NCBI GenBank assembly: GCA_013397695.1
Contig: VYZI01000286.1
Coordinates: 826,082 to 890,081, forward strand
DNA: 64,000 bases
Direction of reading: 5' to 3'
Origin: Centropus unirufus
Lineage: Eukaryota > Chordata > Aves > Cuculiformes > Centropidae
Position numbers and translations under genes: made by a program. Below are positions 48,485 to 60,680 of this stretch, in pieces. Within the stretch, counting starts at the first letter, position 1. Each line of letters starts with the position of its first letter. The notes below the pieces were generated by a model that was given only the letters and a program-made list of their open reading frames with translations, ran no database searches and was not told where the DNA came from.

Positions 48485-50814
48485 TCCAGGACATGTTCAA
48501 TTCATCACAGAAATGACTCATACACAGAAGGAAAAGCAAAACAAAGTTTTTGGTGGATATTTTTAGTGTGAGGAGAGCATTTTTTTCCCAAAGGTTGAGG
48601 AAGAAAAGGCTTCTTTCTTTGCAGCCCAGGGGTTTTGGACTCTGCAAAACCAGGCTCATATACTCCTTCTGCTTAGGAATTGGTAAAAGAACGGAGAAGA
48701 GGTGTAAAGTGCTTGTACTAGGAAAGCAACTTCCTTGAAGAGATGTAGGGTATTCCAAGGTGAGTACTCCTTGGTCTCTTGTTGAAGTTGTTCCATTGTG
48801 CACAATAGACTGCAACATCATTATGCCTACAGGGGAGCGCAGCACTGGGGGCTGATTTAAGTGTTTATCTGAGAGGTGGAAACAATAGGTTCCCTTGCCC
48901 TTCTCCCAATAGCCACTGTAATTGAGTAATAACATTATTGTAATTACTTTATTCAGCTGAAAATACTAAATTCTGTCCAATGTTGTAATTTCATTTTGTT
49001 TGGCTGAAACCGGTAGTTTTGTTAATGGGCTATAAATCATTCTTACAGGAGGAGATAGGGCTCTCTTATGCATAAAGTAGGTATTAGTGACAAAGAAAAC
49101 TGAGTTTGGTCCCCACCAGTGATTCACAGCACTACAGAGGCCAGGTGGCCAAAATGCACAGGTTTTATCTTGCCTGACTTCTGTAAGTTAAATAGTCCCA
49201 AGCCTGCCCCATACTTGAATGAGAGTCCTTGGAAATCACAGCTAGCAGAGGAACAAATCAAAGAACGACTGCATTGCTGCTTGTTGAAGTCAGAGAAGCT
49301 GAACTAGAATTCTATACTTATAGACTTAAAATTTACGTCCCATTATGGTTCATGGATGCCTGTGGAGGAGAGAGGTGTTGCCCAAGTACTGATGCTGATT
49401 CTAAGCATGCTTCCAAATCATAGTTTTTTGGCAGATTTGTCACTAATTTAATCTCTCCCCCAGGGTTGTTTATCTTCAGAAAAACAGGAGTTTGCAGAAG
49501 TCCTAAGGCCTTCTGACTATGCATGAACGGTGATGGTTTCTTTGAGATCACATTTGTCAGGGCTAGTATATGAACAAGAAAAGGTAGAAAATGTCTTTGA
49601 GGAACTTGCTGTTTAGAAACATCTGACTTAAAAAACCCAAACCTTAAATGAATGCCTTTTTGTCAAAATGAGAAACAGTGGTAGTTTGGATTTATCTTTT
49701 TCTTGATCTCAAAGACTGTTAGCATGATGACTCTATTTTAATTTTGGCATTTACTGTCAGCAGAGAGAGGATATTGATGAAAAATTGGACTGAGCAAAAT
49801 AAAGCAAGGAAAATGAAGGGAGATATTCCTGATGATTGAGCCCATTGTTTGTTCTGTGACGGTTTCATCATCCTTGAAGTAACGACCCCCTATTGTTTCA
49901 AAAAAATTACATGTTTGAAGGTGATGGCAAAAGCAGCAGAAACCTGAGTTTACTGGGTTTTACTCAAGAATACTTTTCTCATGTCTTTGTGTGTTCCTGG
50001 CATTTGCTTATTTTGGTTTTGTGCAAATGAGAAAAAAGCCCTTTACATGTTACACAAAATTATTCTTGTCACTTATTAGTCTTCTGATACAAGTTGTTCA
50101 TATTAAATCACTTCTAAGAACTCTTGAACATTCATTAGTAGTATTACAGACTTAATTTAAAATATTATTTTTACATGCACAATGAAGAATAACAGTTTTC
50201 TACCTAAGTGCTAGTAAATAATTAATTGATATTACTGTTACATTACAATCAGTATGTTGATAGTGTCCTTATAATCAACTGAAGGAAAGAGTCCTTAAGA
50301 AATAAAATAATCTCTACATTTTATTAGATTATAAAAATCACATTCTTAATAGCTAGATTCAGAGCAGCACTTTTCATATCAAAGAACTGGGTAGTTTTGC
50401 AAGTTTGTCAGATGACATCACCAGAGTTTTTTCCTCATGCCGAGTAATTGAAGCAAAGCCGGAAGGACACATGGGTACCTTAGGGTTTTTTTTGATGATT
50501 TGTGTCACTGTCGTTATTACAAGACATGCTGTTTCCCAAATGCCAAACCAAAACTCTTGTTCGTTTGGTGGAAATGGAGTTGGGATCTTAAATATCTTGT
50601 TTATCAGGGCAAATCTAATCCTTATCTGATGCCTTTCTAGGAATGCTTTCTAGGGTGCTTTTCCTTTCCAGTAGCAAAGTCATTACCAGGCAACTGTGCA
50701 CTTATCGGGTGGGATGAAGGTGACTCTTAAACTGTCACTCTGCCCTTCCCAAACATTAAATTTTTCTCTTTTTTTCTAGTTAGGAGGCATAGAAAGTGAT
50801 AACAAAAAGATTCC

Positions 50815-51175
50815 TTCTCATCACCAAAGGAGGGACATAAAGATAATCAAAGGGCTTGTAAAACTGAAAGAGCGAGGTCTTTTAATCCTGGAGAAGAAAA
50901 GGTTCACAGGGGACTTCATCAGAGTATTACAGTATTTAAAGGGTGGTTACAAAGAGGATGGAGGCTCTCTCTTCACAGGAAACCATGAGGAGAAGAAACA
51001 GGTACAAGGTGCACCAGAAGAGATTTCATCTTGATATAAGAAAAATTTCAGAGAACAAACTATCACTGGGACAACTTCCCCCGATATGTGGTAGAGTCCC
51101 TGTCACTGGAGGTTTTCAAGATGTGACTGGACAGAGTGCTAGAAAATCTCATCTAGGTTCCCTCTATGATTCTAT
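50815..51175 (+). mobile_element. CR1 LINE 3' fragment, plus orientation
   Basis: This sense-strand CR1 reads CTGGAGAAGAAAAGG, GGGGACTTCATCAGAGTATT, ATTTAAAGGGTGG, AGGTACAAGGTGCACCAGAAG, then CCCTGTCACTGGAGGTTTTCAAGATGTGACTGG, and ends GGTTCCCTCTATGATTCTAT, the CR1 terminus. These words encode the ORF2 C-terminus (LEKKRF.GDFIRVLQYLKGGYKEDG). About 360 bases remain and stops are present, so it is inactive. It is one of the few plus-strand CR1 copies here. Confidence 0.93.
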
Positions 51176-53859
51176 TTCACACGATCATATTTTTTTTGCT
51201 ATCTCTGCTTTTATAGGAGTTGTAGAGAGACATTCTGGAGCTCTGTACACCTTCAGAGTCTGATGGCTTCCTAAACCCATTCAGTAAATAAGACTTTTCA
51301 ATAAGTTTCTGTAGAGCTATCAATATGCATCCCCACTCGGTGTCTCCTTGACCCAGCTCTTCCTATTCCCTGTTCTGCTTTAAATAACCTTTCCACCCAC
51401 AATTAATAGAAAGAAAACTCTGGTGTTGGATACAAGTTTTCTTCAAAATATGTTTCTAAATATATGAGAGATTATATGTATATAACAGACACCAGTTTTG
51501 TCAACAGCTTTTGGATCTGGATCTGATCTTTAATTACAGGTTACCCTGATGACTCTTTGATTCTTTTTTTTCTGACAAATGTATTTTCTGAGTTTTGGAT
51601 GTATTCAATCAGTGAAATGCTCCAGATATTGTTATATGTATATTAGACAGAGTAGGAGTTCATAAGAGGAAAAAATAGTTTTTTTCAAAATTATGTCTTC
51701 ATATCTGCTGTTATCATGTCAGTTAGTGGAAATGTTTCCCCTTATTCTGAAATTTATAGTCACCTTTTCAACACCAACTACTTGTACTGAACATCTCTTC
51801 TGTTGGTCTGTTTATAGACAGTCAAGCCACAGTGAAAATTTGTAAATAAAAAATTTAACTGAATTAGTCAATAAGACGTGACTGAACAGGGTTCATAATA
51901 AGATAGCTGTAGACCTTCAGGATATGGTGAACTACCAGAGGTGCAGTGTTATCTCATTACAACACACATTTGACTAAAGAATAACATGCTCTGAGGCATG
52001 CGTTTATACTGCAATACATTCCTGCCTCAGGCCTGTTTTGAGGTATAAGGGAAGAGGACAAGTAGCTTTAAAACCTGAAAAGTAGATGCCTTTTACTGTA
52101 GCTGCATATGTAACATGCAGTTATATTCAATGGTTTATTGAGTGTGTTAATTGTGAGCAATAAGGCTGAAAAATGTGTGTTCTAATGAATAGCTTCCCCC
52201 TGCCCCCTGCCACTAATGATGTTCAAAATATTTTCAGAAAATAGACAGAAATTCCAAAGAAGGAAATTCCAGTTGCATTTGGAGACTCAAATGTATGTTG
52301 GTTTCGAGTCAGCACAGCAGCTTCAATATTACTACCCTTCTTTTCATTACAAGGACCTTAGCAAATACAATTACTCAATGTATTTTACCTCCACTAAGGA
52401 TAAACTTATGGCAAAGGAAGCATCTTTTCTAGGAATGAACAGTTATACGCGGTGGTCTGATAGTTCTTTTCTTCTACTGCAGTGTAAATCTGGAGTTGCC
52501 CAGTGAAATTATTGGAGTGACAGCAGTAAAATCAAGTACTGCCCCAGAGCATCAGAGCCGCAACATGAAACACTCACTCTATTGAAATCAAGAAGAATTA
52601 GAGACCCACCTTGGTGATGAAGGGATTTTCCATAGATATGTTATTAGAAATTATAATGGATTTCAATGAGATGTAGAAGTCAGTGATCATAGATTCATGG
52701 CAAAAGAGATCTTGTGTGCTTCATCAAGAAGAAAGAAAGACTTTCCACACTTTAGAACGGTGTAAAGTAGGAGAATAAACATAATGAGTGACTAATCACC
52801 TCATGGTTATCTGGCTTTACGTTTTCTTTATGTGGCTGAAAAGTCTTTTCTGTTTGTTCTCATCATTTTTGCAGGACCTTGCTAATTTGGTAATAGTTTT
52901 AATTCTATGGAAACCCCTATTGATCTCTGAGATGCAGCATTTTACACTGACCCATTCTCTTTTTCCCCTTCCTTGCATTCTTTCCATACTGGACAAAAAA
53001 TGAACTCTAATGAACAATGAAATCATCAAGGCTGAGGCTCAAACCTCAGAAGGATTCTATGAGGCACATCAGAGTCACAGAGAATGTCTGTTGACATTCT
53101 TCCGCTATTAGAAATAAGTAATCAGGAAAAAAAAAGAAAAAAAAAGACAGAGTGGCTGGAAAAAATGTCACACTTCCCTTGTCAATTTTTTTCAGAACAA
53201 AATTCCAATGAAGGTATTCAGCTCAAGTTCTGAAATTTAAGCTTTTTAGAAAAAAAATTGTCAAATTAAAATCTTTCTGATTAACAAAATGTTTCTCTCT
53301 AAGTTTTTTGGCTTTTGATGCTGTCTACTTTTTTACCCTTTTCCTCACATTCAATGCCTCCTGTCACTGGTTCCGTGTATCATGCAGCTACTTTCTTTCA
53401 GCTGAAAGCTAGGTTTTAAGACAAATGTCTGGAGGAAAAAAAATAAAAGAGGAAATTGAAATGGTTGTTTTTGCCACTCCTTCGGAAAAATGTGATATTT
53501 TTGAAGAGTCTCTTATATTGACTGAATGATATAGTGGAATTGAAACAACAGCGTCTAAACAAGGGAATTACCCTGTTTAACTGCATCAATTGAAAATGAT
53601 TCAATTCTTTTGGCAGAGACAAACATAGAGAGATGGAAAATATAGTTATTTTTTATGTTGAAATAAAGGGGAGGAAGTAAAGCAAACAACTTCTGGCCCT
53701 GAAATACCATATTATTATACCTATGAAAGCATGACCAAAAGATGCTAATTTGTCTCAACTCACTCACTTCGAGGGTTGCCTTTGATCCTTCTCCCTTTCT
53801 TAGAGTGTGATGTTCTCACATTTTCATGCAGCATCATTTGACATTGAGATGCAGAGAAA
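51176..53859. other. Unique AT-rich stretch
   Basis: No gene or repeat family is recognised. A 96-codon ATG frame at 52216-52506 (plus) follows an ATTTTCAG acceptor-like sequence closely but has no recognisable homologue. A-runs interrupted by G occur at 53127-53145. Confidence 0.5.
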
Positions 53860-54450
53860 GGTGTCCAGTAAACAGCTTTCTTGTACTGATTTGGCGCTTG
53901 TGGAAAAGATTATAGCATGAGCTGGAGCCTGCCACAAGAGAAATGGATTATTACTCCGGGAACACTTACATCAAGGAGGACCCTTTTACAGCTGAAAGAG
54001 GCAACCTTTTACAAAGAGCTGCGTTCTGTGAACTCCTTGTCAGCTTGCAGAAAGTGCTAACTCACAGCATACAGGTCTCTCCTCCCTAGAAACATGGGAG
54101 AAAAGCCTTAGCATGCTTTTTGTGGCTTCCTAAATGCAATGATATTTACTACAAAATGACAACCCATCGGAGAAAAAAAAACCCTAAAAATCAGATTTAA
54201 TGAGACAGATTTGTTTAGGGAGGCAGGAGAGAAGGGGTGGCTTAGAAGAAATGAATGTTACATTCACAGTACCTTAAGCTTTCAACAAACAGCCTGTGTA
54301 ATTCGGATAAAATGGGAGTGGTGGGATTTTCCAAAAGAAATCCATTTCTGATAAAACTGGAGCTGAGTAACAAGGTCTCCCTGAATTTCTCCGCCCCTAA
54401 AATCTTGCTTTTATTTCTATCGGTTTCAATGTTATGATAACATTAAAAGC
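53860..54450. promoter_or_regulatory. Candidate conserved non-coding element, left part
   Basis: Non-repetitive DNA with balanced composition and few long homopolymers, except one A-run near 54172-54180. It contains TTTGGCGC, TGAGTAACAAGG, CCTTTTACA-type repeats and TATCGGTTT. No frame is open across it, and it has the texture of vertebrate regulatory DNA that stays constant over long periods. This is a judgement from appearance and position next to the denser core. No alignment supports it here. Confidence 0.4.
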
Positions 54451-54559
54451 TTCACAAGAGAACATTTTTAATTTTGTTTTTGAAAGGTTTTATTTTTTTT
54501 CAAGTCAGAGAGAATTGTAGAATAAATTATTACAAGGACATTAAAAGGATTTAATTTCC

Positions 54560-55770
54560 TTGAGCATACATATGCATTCTGCTGCAGCATGTCCTCTCCC
54601 TCCCAGTGTAGCCATTGATCCACAGCTTTTATAATGAACTCTAATAACAACTCTATTACTGCAAGGCTCCTGATTGGCTCGGGCACCCACAAAATTAGCT
54701 ACAAAGAAGCCAGCTTGTCAATATTAATTCCGCCACAGAGATTACTTGTTATGGTAGAACAAAGGTGTTTTGGCTCGAGCTGAACAACTTAACTCCTTGT
54801 CTCATAAAATTTAAGCCGCTATTGATCGCCTTCTTCTATTGTGCTGAAGGATTAAAAAAACAGGCGCACGCGCGTGCACACACATGCAGACACCAGCATG
54901 CTGAATCACTCTAATGCATTCTCCTAAACCACCAGCCCCCCTTTTCCATTCCTTTCCCTTCCTTCCCCTCCCTGTCTGCTAAGAATCATTCAGTAACATG
55001 AAGCAAATTAAATCAATGAATTCATCCTAGCAGATGGGTGCTTTAACAGTCAGTTAGCCTTTAGATAATTGAGGCGTTGACTCCGGAATCATAAAATGGA
55101 TGGCTCGTTTGTACATTTTACTGAAATAGATCACCGAGGTTAAATAAATGAAATCCCATTTGTCAGGCGGTAATAAATGGTCTCCCCTTCTGCAAACAGC
55201 TCTGTTTGGCCTAATAAATACAGGGATGTTACAGTGCTCCTCCCTTGATAGGGTTATGGCTTAATGAAATGGTCTTTCCTCTGCTTGTTTTTGCCTCCTC
55301 CTGCACCGTGTGATAAGTAGCGAACCAACGAAGCTTGTAATTACAATCTTACAGAGAACCCAGCCAATCTGTATATAAATCTCACCATCCAATTACAAGA
55401 TGTAATAATTTTGCAGTCAAGCTGGTAATGAGGTCTAATACTCATGCATGTGATAATCCCCTCTGGATGCTGACTCTATCAGATGTTAGCTTTGTAATTA
55501 TACTGGCAGAAAATCATTATTTCATGTTCAGCAGAAAAATGAGGTTGGTGGGAAGTTAATTTTCTCTATGCTCTGTGAAGCATAGACAAAATTTTAATGA
55601 TTTAATCATTATGGTTATCCCTTTTGCAATTGACCCGCGTTACTTCTGTAGAAACATTGGCACATTTAAAAGTCCCTGTTACCCGATAAAGCTTGCCAGG
55701 TATGCAGCTTTTAATGTAAGAATAACCGTATACAATTAAACTATTAACCTGCTTGATAGGGGAAAAATCC
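54560..55770. promoter_or_regulatory. Candidate enhancer cluster (conserved non-coding core)
   Basis: A 1.2 kb block with no repeat and no usable frame, dense in developmental transcription-factor words. ATTGATC occurs at 54614-54620 and 54821-54827. AACAAAGG (SOX/TCF-like) lies at 54758-54765. The E-box CAGATG is at 55031-55036. Homeodomain TAATTA sites lie at 55338-55343 and 55495-55500. AATTACAA occurs at 55339-55346 and 55391-55398. TAATCC (OTX/PITX-like) is at 55454-55459, and CCAAT-type boxes near 54672-54677 (inverted) and 55374-55378. Two perfect palindromes close the block at 55565-55611. Such site-dense DNA in a gene-poor setting usually acts at long range on a developmental regulator gene, whose identity cannot be read from this window. 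A CA/CG-rich simple run at 54866-54895 and a C/T-rich run at 54935-54975 split the core in two. Confidence 0.55.
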
Positions 55771-58700
55771 ATAGTTTTTATGTTTTCATTATTTACACAT
55801 AGGATCCAAAGGAATGTTTATGTCCATTCCACACTGTGATTAAAGAAAAGACTCTTAAATAAAGAAAAAAGAAAAATGCTATCATTAGGATGTAAGCTCT
55901 CAGAACAAAACAGCGGGTTCACAATGGTATGTTAGCAGCTCAGTAGTCTTTTGTTCCTTTCCAGTGTAGGAAACATCCATGAGATGTTATAATTCTACAC
56001 GAAGAGCTTATTATGCATAACCAGCACCTTCACAAGAAATAGTTTGAGGACTTTATTGTGATACATATTTTTAGTTGTTCTTTTCTGTTCTCAAATTTTT
56101 CTCGTTTTTTCTGTTTCTCCATCCTGCCAAGGGGAAGGACACAGAATAAGAGAGAAGTCACAACATTGAGATGGGAGGGTGAGAAAATAAACAGCAGTGC
56201 AAACCAAAAGTACAAGGAAGTAGGTAGGCAGGGAAAAAAACCACAAAAAACCCAAACATATTGCAAATTTATAGCAACTAAGATATTTAAGGATAAATGA
56301 TCTTGTAATTAAAGTTAATGAAAATGTCATTAAATTATTTTGTGCTAGGGTTTCAACTAAAGACTGGAAGACATGTACCCAAATAGCATTTAAACAGTCC
56401 TCAATAACATAGATTTGTAAGCTTAATTCTGCTGTTTCTAACTTTTGATTTTGTGCCTGTAATATCAATTTACTGGCTCACGTCATATATAAGTATGTGT
56501 GTGTATCTGTGTGTGTGTACGTATATTGATATTTATATGTATATGTGCTCTGTTTCTCTGCAACAGATATTTTGAAAAGATTAACTGAATTTTGTCTTCT
56601 GGAAAAATCTTTATACTTCCTTTTTAAAAAGTGACAGGACTGGGACTTGTGCTAGACTTCAGTTGATGACTTTCATGTAGACTTATTCTGGTATGTCCAA
56701 AGGTTTAAAAACCATAATCCAAATAATATATGAAGTATTTTTTAAAAATAAGCTGATATTTGATTCCTGCTAAGCTTACAAGGCAGACATGAAGCTTTTG
56801 TTTCAAGAAAAAAAGCAGTAACGGGTAATGTCCAGAGTGTGTCCTGTAGATGGACGCATGTTTTGAGCCCTTGGGATGTGACTTCAGATTTGGCCTTCCA
56901 TAACTGGGCAAGTCATCAAAAGCCCATCTACAGCCAGCGAGCACACCAGAACTGTTCTCGTCTTACCCAGCTGAGGCATCTACCTTTGGATAAGGGGATC
57001 TGTAACCCAGAAGTGCCTTTTCATCTGTTGACTATACAAACAACAAATGAGTAGTCCAGAGGTTGATGATTACCATGTAGGCCACAAAGATTTGTTGAAA
57101 TAAATTCTACCTTTATCTCCTTCATGGATCCAACCCAGCATAGCTCTGGAGAAAACCAGGGCTCTATCATGTATTATGCTCCTAATCTAGTGATATGAAA
57201 AAGGCAACTTGATAGACAAGAATCCTGATCTAATTATGGTTCTCATCCTTAAAAAAGGATTATTTTTTAATGAGTCCTTTAACTGAAAGCGCATATATAT
57301 ATTTAGAAAATTTATCAAACCACTTAAGAAGAAAATCCTGACATTAGTTATGGTAGTTCCACTGATACTGCATATGTTTTCATCCTGCAAAAGAAGCAGG
57401 ATGGTGATGAGCAATGCATATGACCTAAAACTAATTAGTTATTAAGAAGCAATGAAGACTTAGGGACTTGAAGAAGAACATAATAAACTAGTCAAATGGA
57501 GAGTCCTTTGCTGACAAACCTATTGCGTGTAACGTGTTGGATGGAGTAATTTGAAATAGTTAATATCTTGCTGGATACAAAATAAATTGTTCTAAGTTGG
57601 TAGGAGGGTAAGGATATTATGATAGATAGCTGAGTCCGAAGTAATAAAAAATGCAAATAAATGATTAGCATAACAATAATATGGAAAATAAAATATTAAA
57701 CGCTGTTTAAGTTAAAGGTGCTTCCTTTTCTAGAATATTGCAGTTCTTTCATGCCATATTAGTTAGGGTTGCCATCTTTTACATTTTTTTTTTCATGAAT
57801 GTGCCATGTTTTGGAGGTGTTTTGGGTTAGATGTGTACTTGAAGTTTTGGGTAATATTTCTAGGTTTCCTTTAAAAAAGAAAGAAACATATTTCTACCAA
57901 TTTGTTCCATAAATAATATTTCTGGTGGAATGCGGCTTCCTAAAGGTTAGAGTTCTGTACTGTTTTCTTTCCCACACTTTGGAGACTTTCCTTGTCTGCA
58001 TATACCCTCATGTGCTTGATCCATTTATCCATTAGGTGAGCATGTAGCAGAATGTACAATGGCTGGTCTGCAGCAAAGTATTGCTGAATGGATGGCAGTT
58101 GTGCCTCTACTGTCATGCCAGGTCTTTATGATCTTGCAAAATGGATATGGACACTGCTGTTTAGCTGCCTTTTCCTGGGAAAGGTCACTGAGTGTAAAAT
58201 AGAATGTGCAAATTGATACAATTGGCTTTTCTGTCTGAAATATATTTTTACTGTTATCTACATACTTTTGCAAAACACTGTGAGATGTAGTGCTGAACCT
58301 GTTGTTCTGAACTCGCATCATAAAAAGTTCTTGACTTTTTATTTAGCCAACCAGACATTTTTCTTGCTGTGGTAGAACTAGGATTAAAAGTCAAGTGAGT
58401 TTTACTACTGGCTGGAGCATAGCTGAACAAGTTTATATTTTTTGTGACATAAATTAGGTTACAGGTAGCAAGCAGAGAGAGGGTGGGAGCTCTTGATTTA
58501 AGGTATTGGATTTAAATCCTAAACAACATTACAAGGTGTTGTGTAGTATGTTGATGTTCTTGAGGGTGGGTGTTAAGTATACTTTCCTCACTTTCCACAT
58601 GAAGTATCGGAGACATGAACTTATCTTATAGAACTGTGACTAAGTAAATCTTTGTTAAGCAGCAAGTTATAAGAAGCAGCAATGGTAACTCAGTTTCTCA

Positions 58701-60439
58701 TCCAGCTTGAGCAAAATGTTTCTATCTCATCTTAATCTCCTGGAAATAACAGAGGAGGTAAGCATATAGTGACTGTGTTTAAAAATCAGTAGGTCTGTGC
58801 TTTTTAATACAGCCTGAAGTATTCATTGTTCTCTAGTCTAACCATTTGGTCTCTTGGAACCTTTTGATGCTTCTCCTAGTACATTGTGGCCTGGGCGGAT
58901 GGGCGTACGTGTCTTCAAGACTCCCAGTTTCTCAGATTACACATGCCAGTTGGTAGATGAACTGCATATAAATGTGGGGTCTAGTTTGTTAACCTAGAGA
59001 TGCATCATTGAGGGAAAGCAAACATGTACAAACAACGGGCCATGACTGAGTTCTAGGATATGATAAAATATCAGGCAGAGAGGTCGTGTCCTTCTTAGTT
59101 GCTCTTGGCACAGTTCCTGCCTGCATTCCCTAACACAGGTTCACTTTTCCCCTACTGTACAACTCTGACATTTTTCTTAAGCTCCATAATGTCCTGAATG
59201 CCATCTATTTGGGATCCTTGAGACAAAGATCTTCCATTAGTCACATCTGGTCATGTTCACCTCCTATTTCAATATGAACCTTCAAAACAGCAGAGAGTGA
59301 GTCATTATGACTGCATACCCACCTTGCAGAGGGAGTCCTGTCCTTGGCTTCTCTGTGGACTTTGCCTTGGACATCCACCTTGTCTTAACATTATGGCTCT
59401 CCTGTTCTGGGAAATAACTGCAGCAAAGACATGGAGGTGGAAAATTGGCATACAAAATTTTGGAAACTTTTAGTGAGGCAGCCTTTGGTTTTTGTATGGG
59501 TTTACAAGAGATCAGCATAATTCTATTTAAGCATAGTTAGGATTATATATTCTGCTAAACAAATCCAATCCTTGAAAGTATTTCCAGTTTCAGCCATGAT
59601 TCCATTGGGCAACTTTTGATAGCTGATCTCATTGAAACTGGAAATGACATTCTTAGTGTGTTTTGTGCAGAAAATACGAAGTCCTTTTGTGATGCAAAGT
59701 GCTACTGAAGCCTCATATGAAGGGGTTAATTTAAAGAAAGGCACTGGTTTTTAGTAGTTGCTAGGTAACATTGACCTTTTCCCAAAGGCTATACTTCACT
59801 AAGGAGGGTGTTTCAGCAGAGGTAATGATTCTGTCTGGGGTTTACTCAAGGAGTTGGTGGTAAGCAATCCTGCAGGGAAGTTGAGAGAATATATCTTTGG
59901 AACAAACTTATCTTCCACTCATCCTGCTCTTCCATTTGTATTTCTCACAATAAAATCCACAGTTTCTTTAATTTGCCTGTGAAACCACATCACTACAGTT
60001 GCAAGAACTATCTGTCCTGTCCTTCCTACTAGGTACTAGAAATGTGAATGACTATTTTGTGTGTGCGACTATAAGATGACCCAAATTATAGATGTGAAGC
60101 CTTCTCTTCAGATCAGTAGAGCAAACAAAAATAAATATGCCCATTTCCAAGTTGATTATTGAAAACACTTTCTTTTAGAATGAGTAAGAATTCTGTGAAG
60201 CAATGGATTCTTAAGAAAGGTTAATTTTTGTCCTTCATTATAAGTCAGAGTTTTATCTTCTCTATGAGGATCACTGCTTAGAGTTATTTCTTTAGTAGTT
60301 CTACGTGCCATTGTATTTTTTTAAGAGAAAAGGAAAAAGATCCTTGAAAATGTGTATATTTTCCACATGCACAACCAAATGAGACAAACCTAATGACAAG
60401 CAGCGTATTTAGCTTTGTGACTAAAAAAATAATTCTAAT
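55771..60439. other. Unique stretch right of the enhancer-like core
   Basis: No gene or repeat family is recognised. TG/TA-rich low complexity lies at 56486-56549, and a short T-run near 57785-57793. A minus frame at 56091-56468 (125 codons) starts at TTG and is hydrophobic only because of T-rich sequence, so it is treated as chance. Confidence 0.5.
56486..56549. repeat. TG/TA-rich low-complexity run
   Basis: Interrupted TGTG and TATA tracts (TATGTGTGTGTATCTGTGTG and so on). Likely a decayed microsatellite. Confidence 0.85.
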
Positions 60440-60680
60440 TTTTTAAATGTAAACATTTTCATATAGAAAAAGATGCATAGACTTCATCCTTATGGGCCAG
60501 GGTAACTTACATGATAACTTGTTAAATCGATTTTATGCTTCTTCTAGATCTGCTATTCAATTTTTTAAAGTGCAGATACCATGGCAACCCCCTCTCTCAC
60601 ATGGAACGTATGCTGCTTTAGAGATAAAGAGCAAGTACATGCAAAGATGGAACAAGATGACATGTAAACTTTTTTAATAT
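60440..60680. promoter_or_regulatory. Candidate conserved element with RFX X-box-like site
   Basis: Unique sequence with CCTTATGGGC, AAATCGATTTTATG and, at 60575-60588, GATACCATGGCAAC. The reverse complement of this last word, GTTGCCATGGTATC, fits the RFX X-box consensus GTNRCCNNRGYAAC at all but one defined position. RFX factors bind such imperfect palindromes in enhancers and ciliary promoters. No gene start is visible beside it, so a distal element is likelier than a promoter. Conservation is not tested. Confidence 0.4.

Larger units (their letters stand above)
44113..50814. other. Long unique stretch
   Basis: No gene is recognised. The stretch includes a compound short repeat at 48195-48258, an ATTT-rich run at 48456-48484 and a T-run/A-run junction at 46391-46404. 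A GC-richer block occupies 47870-48180. A minus-strand ATG frame of 154 codons at 48471-48935 is the longest ATG-initiated frame outside known repeats. It has no domain I recognise and is discussed as a finding. Confidence 0.5.

Noticed and set aside
56091..56468. 125-codon hydrophobic minus frame resembling a membrane protein
   Set aside because: It starts at TTG, is overlapped by an opposite-strand frame, and its hydrophobicity follows from T-rich sequence.
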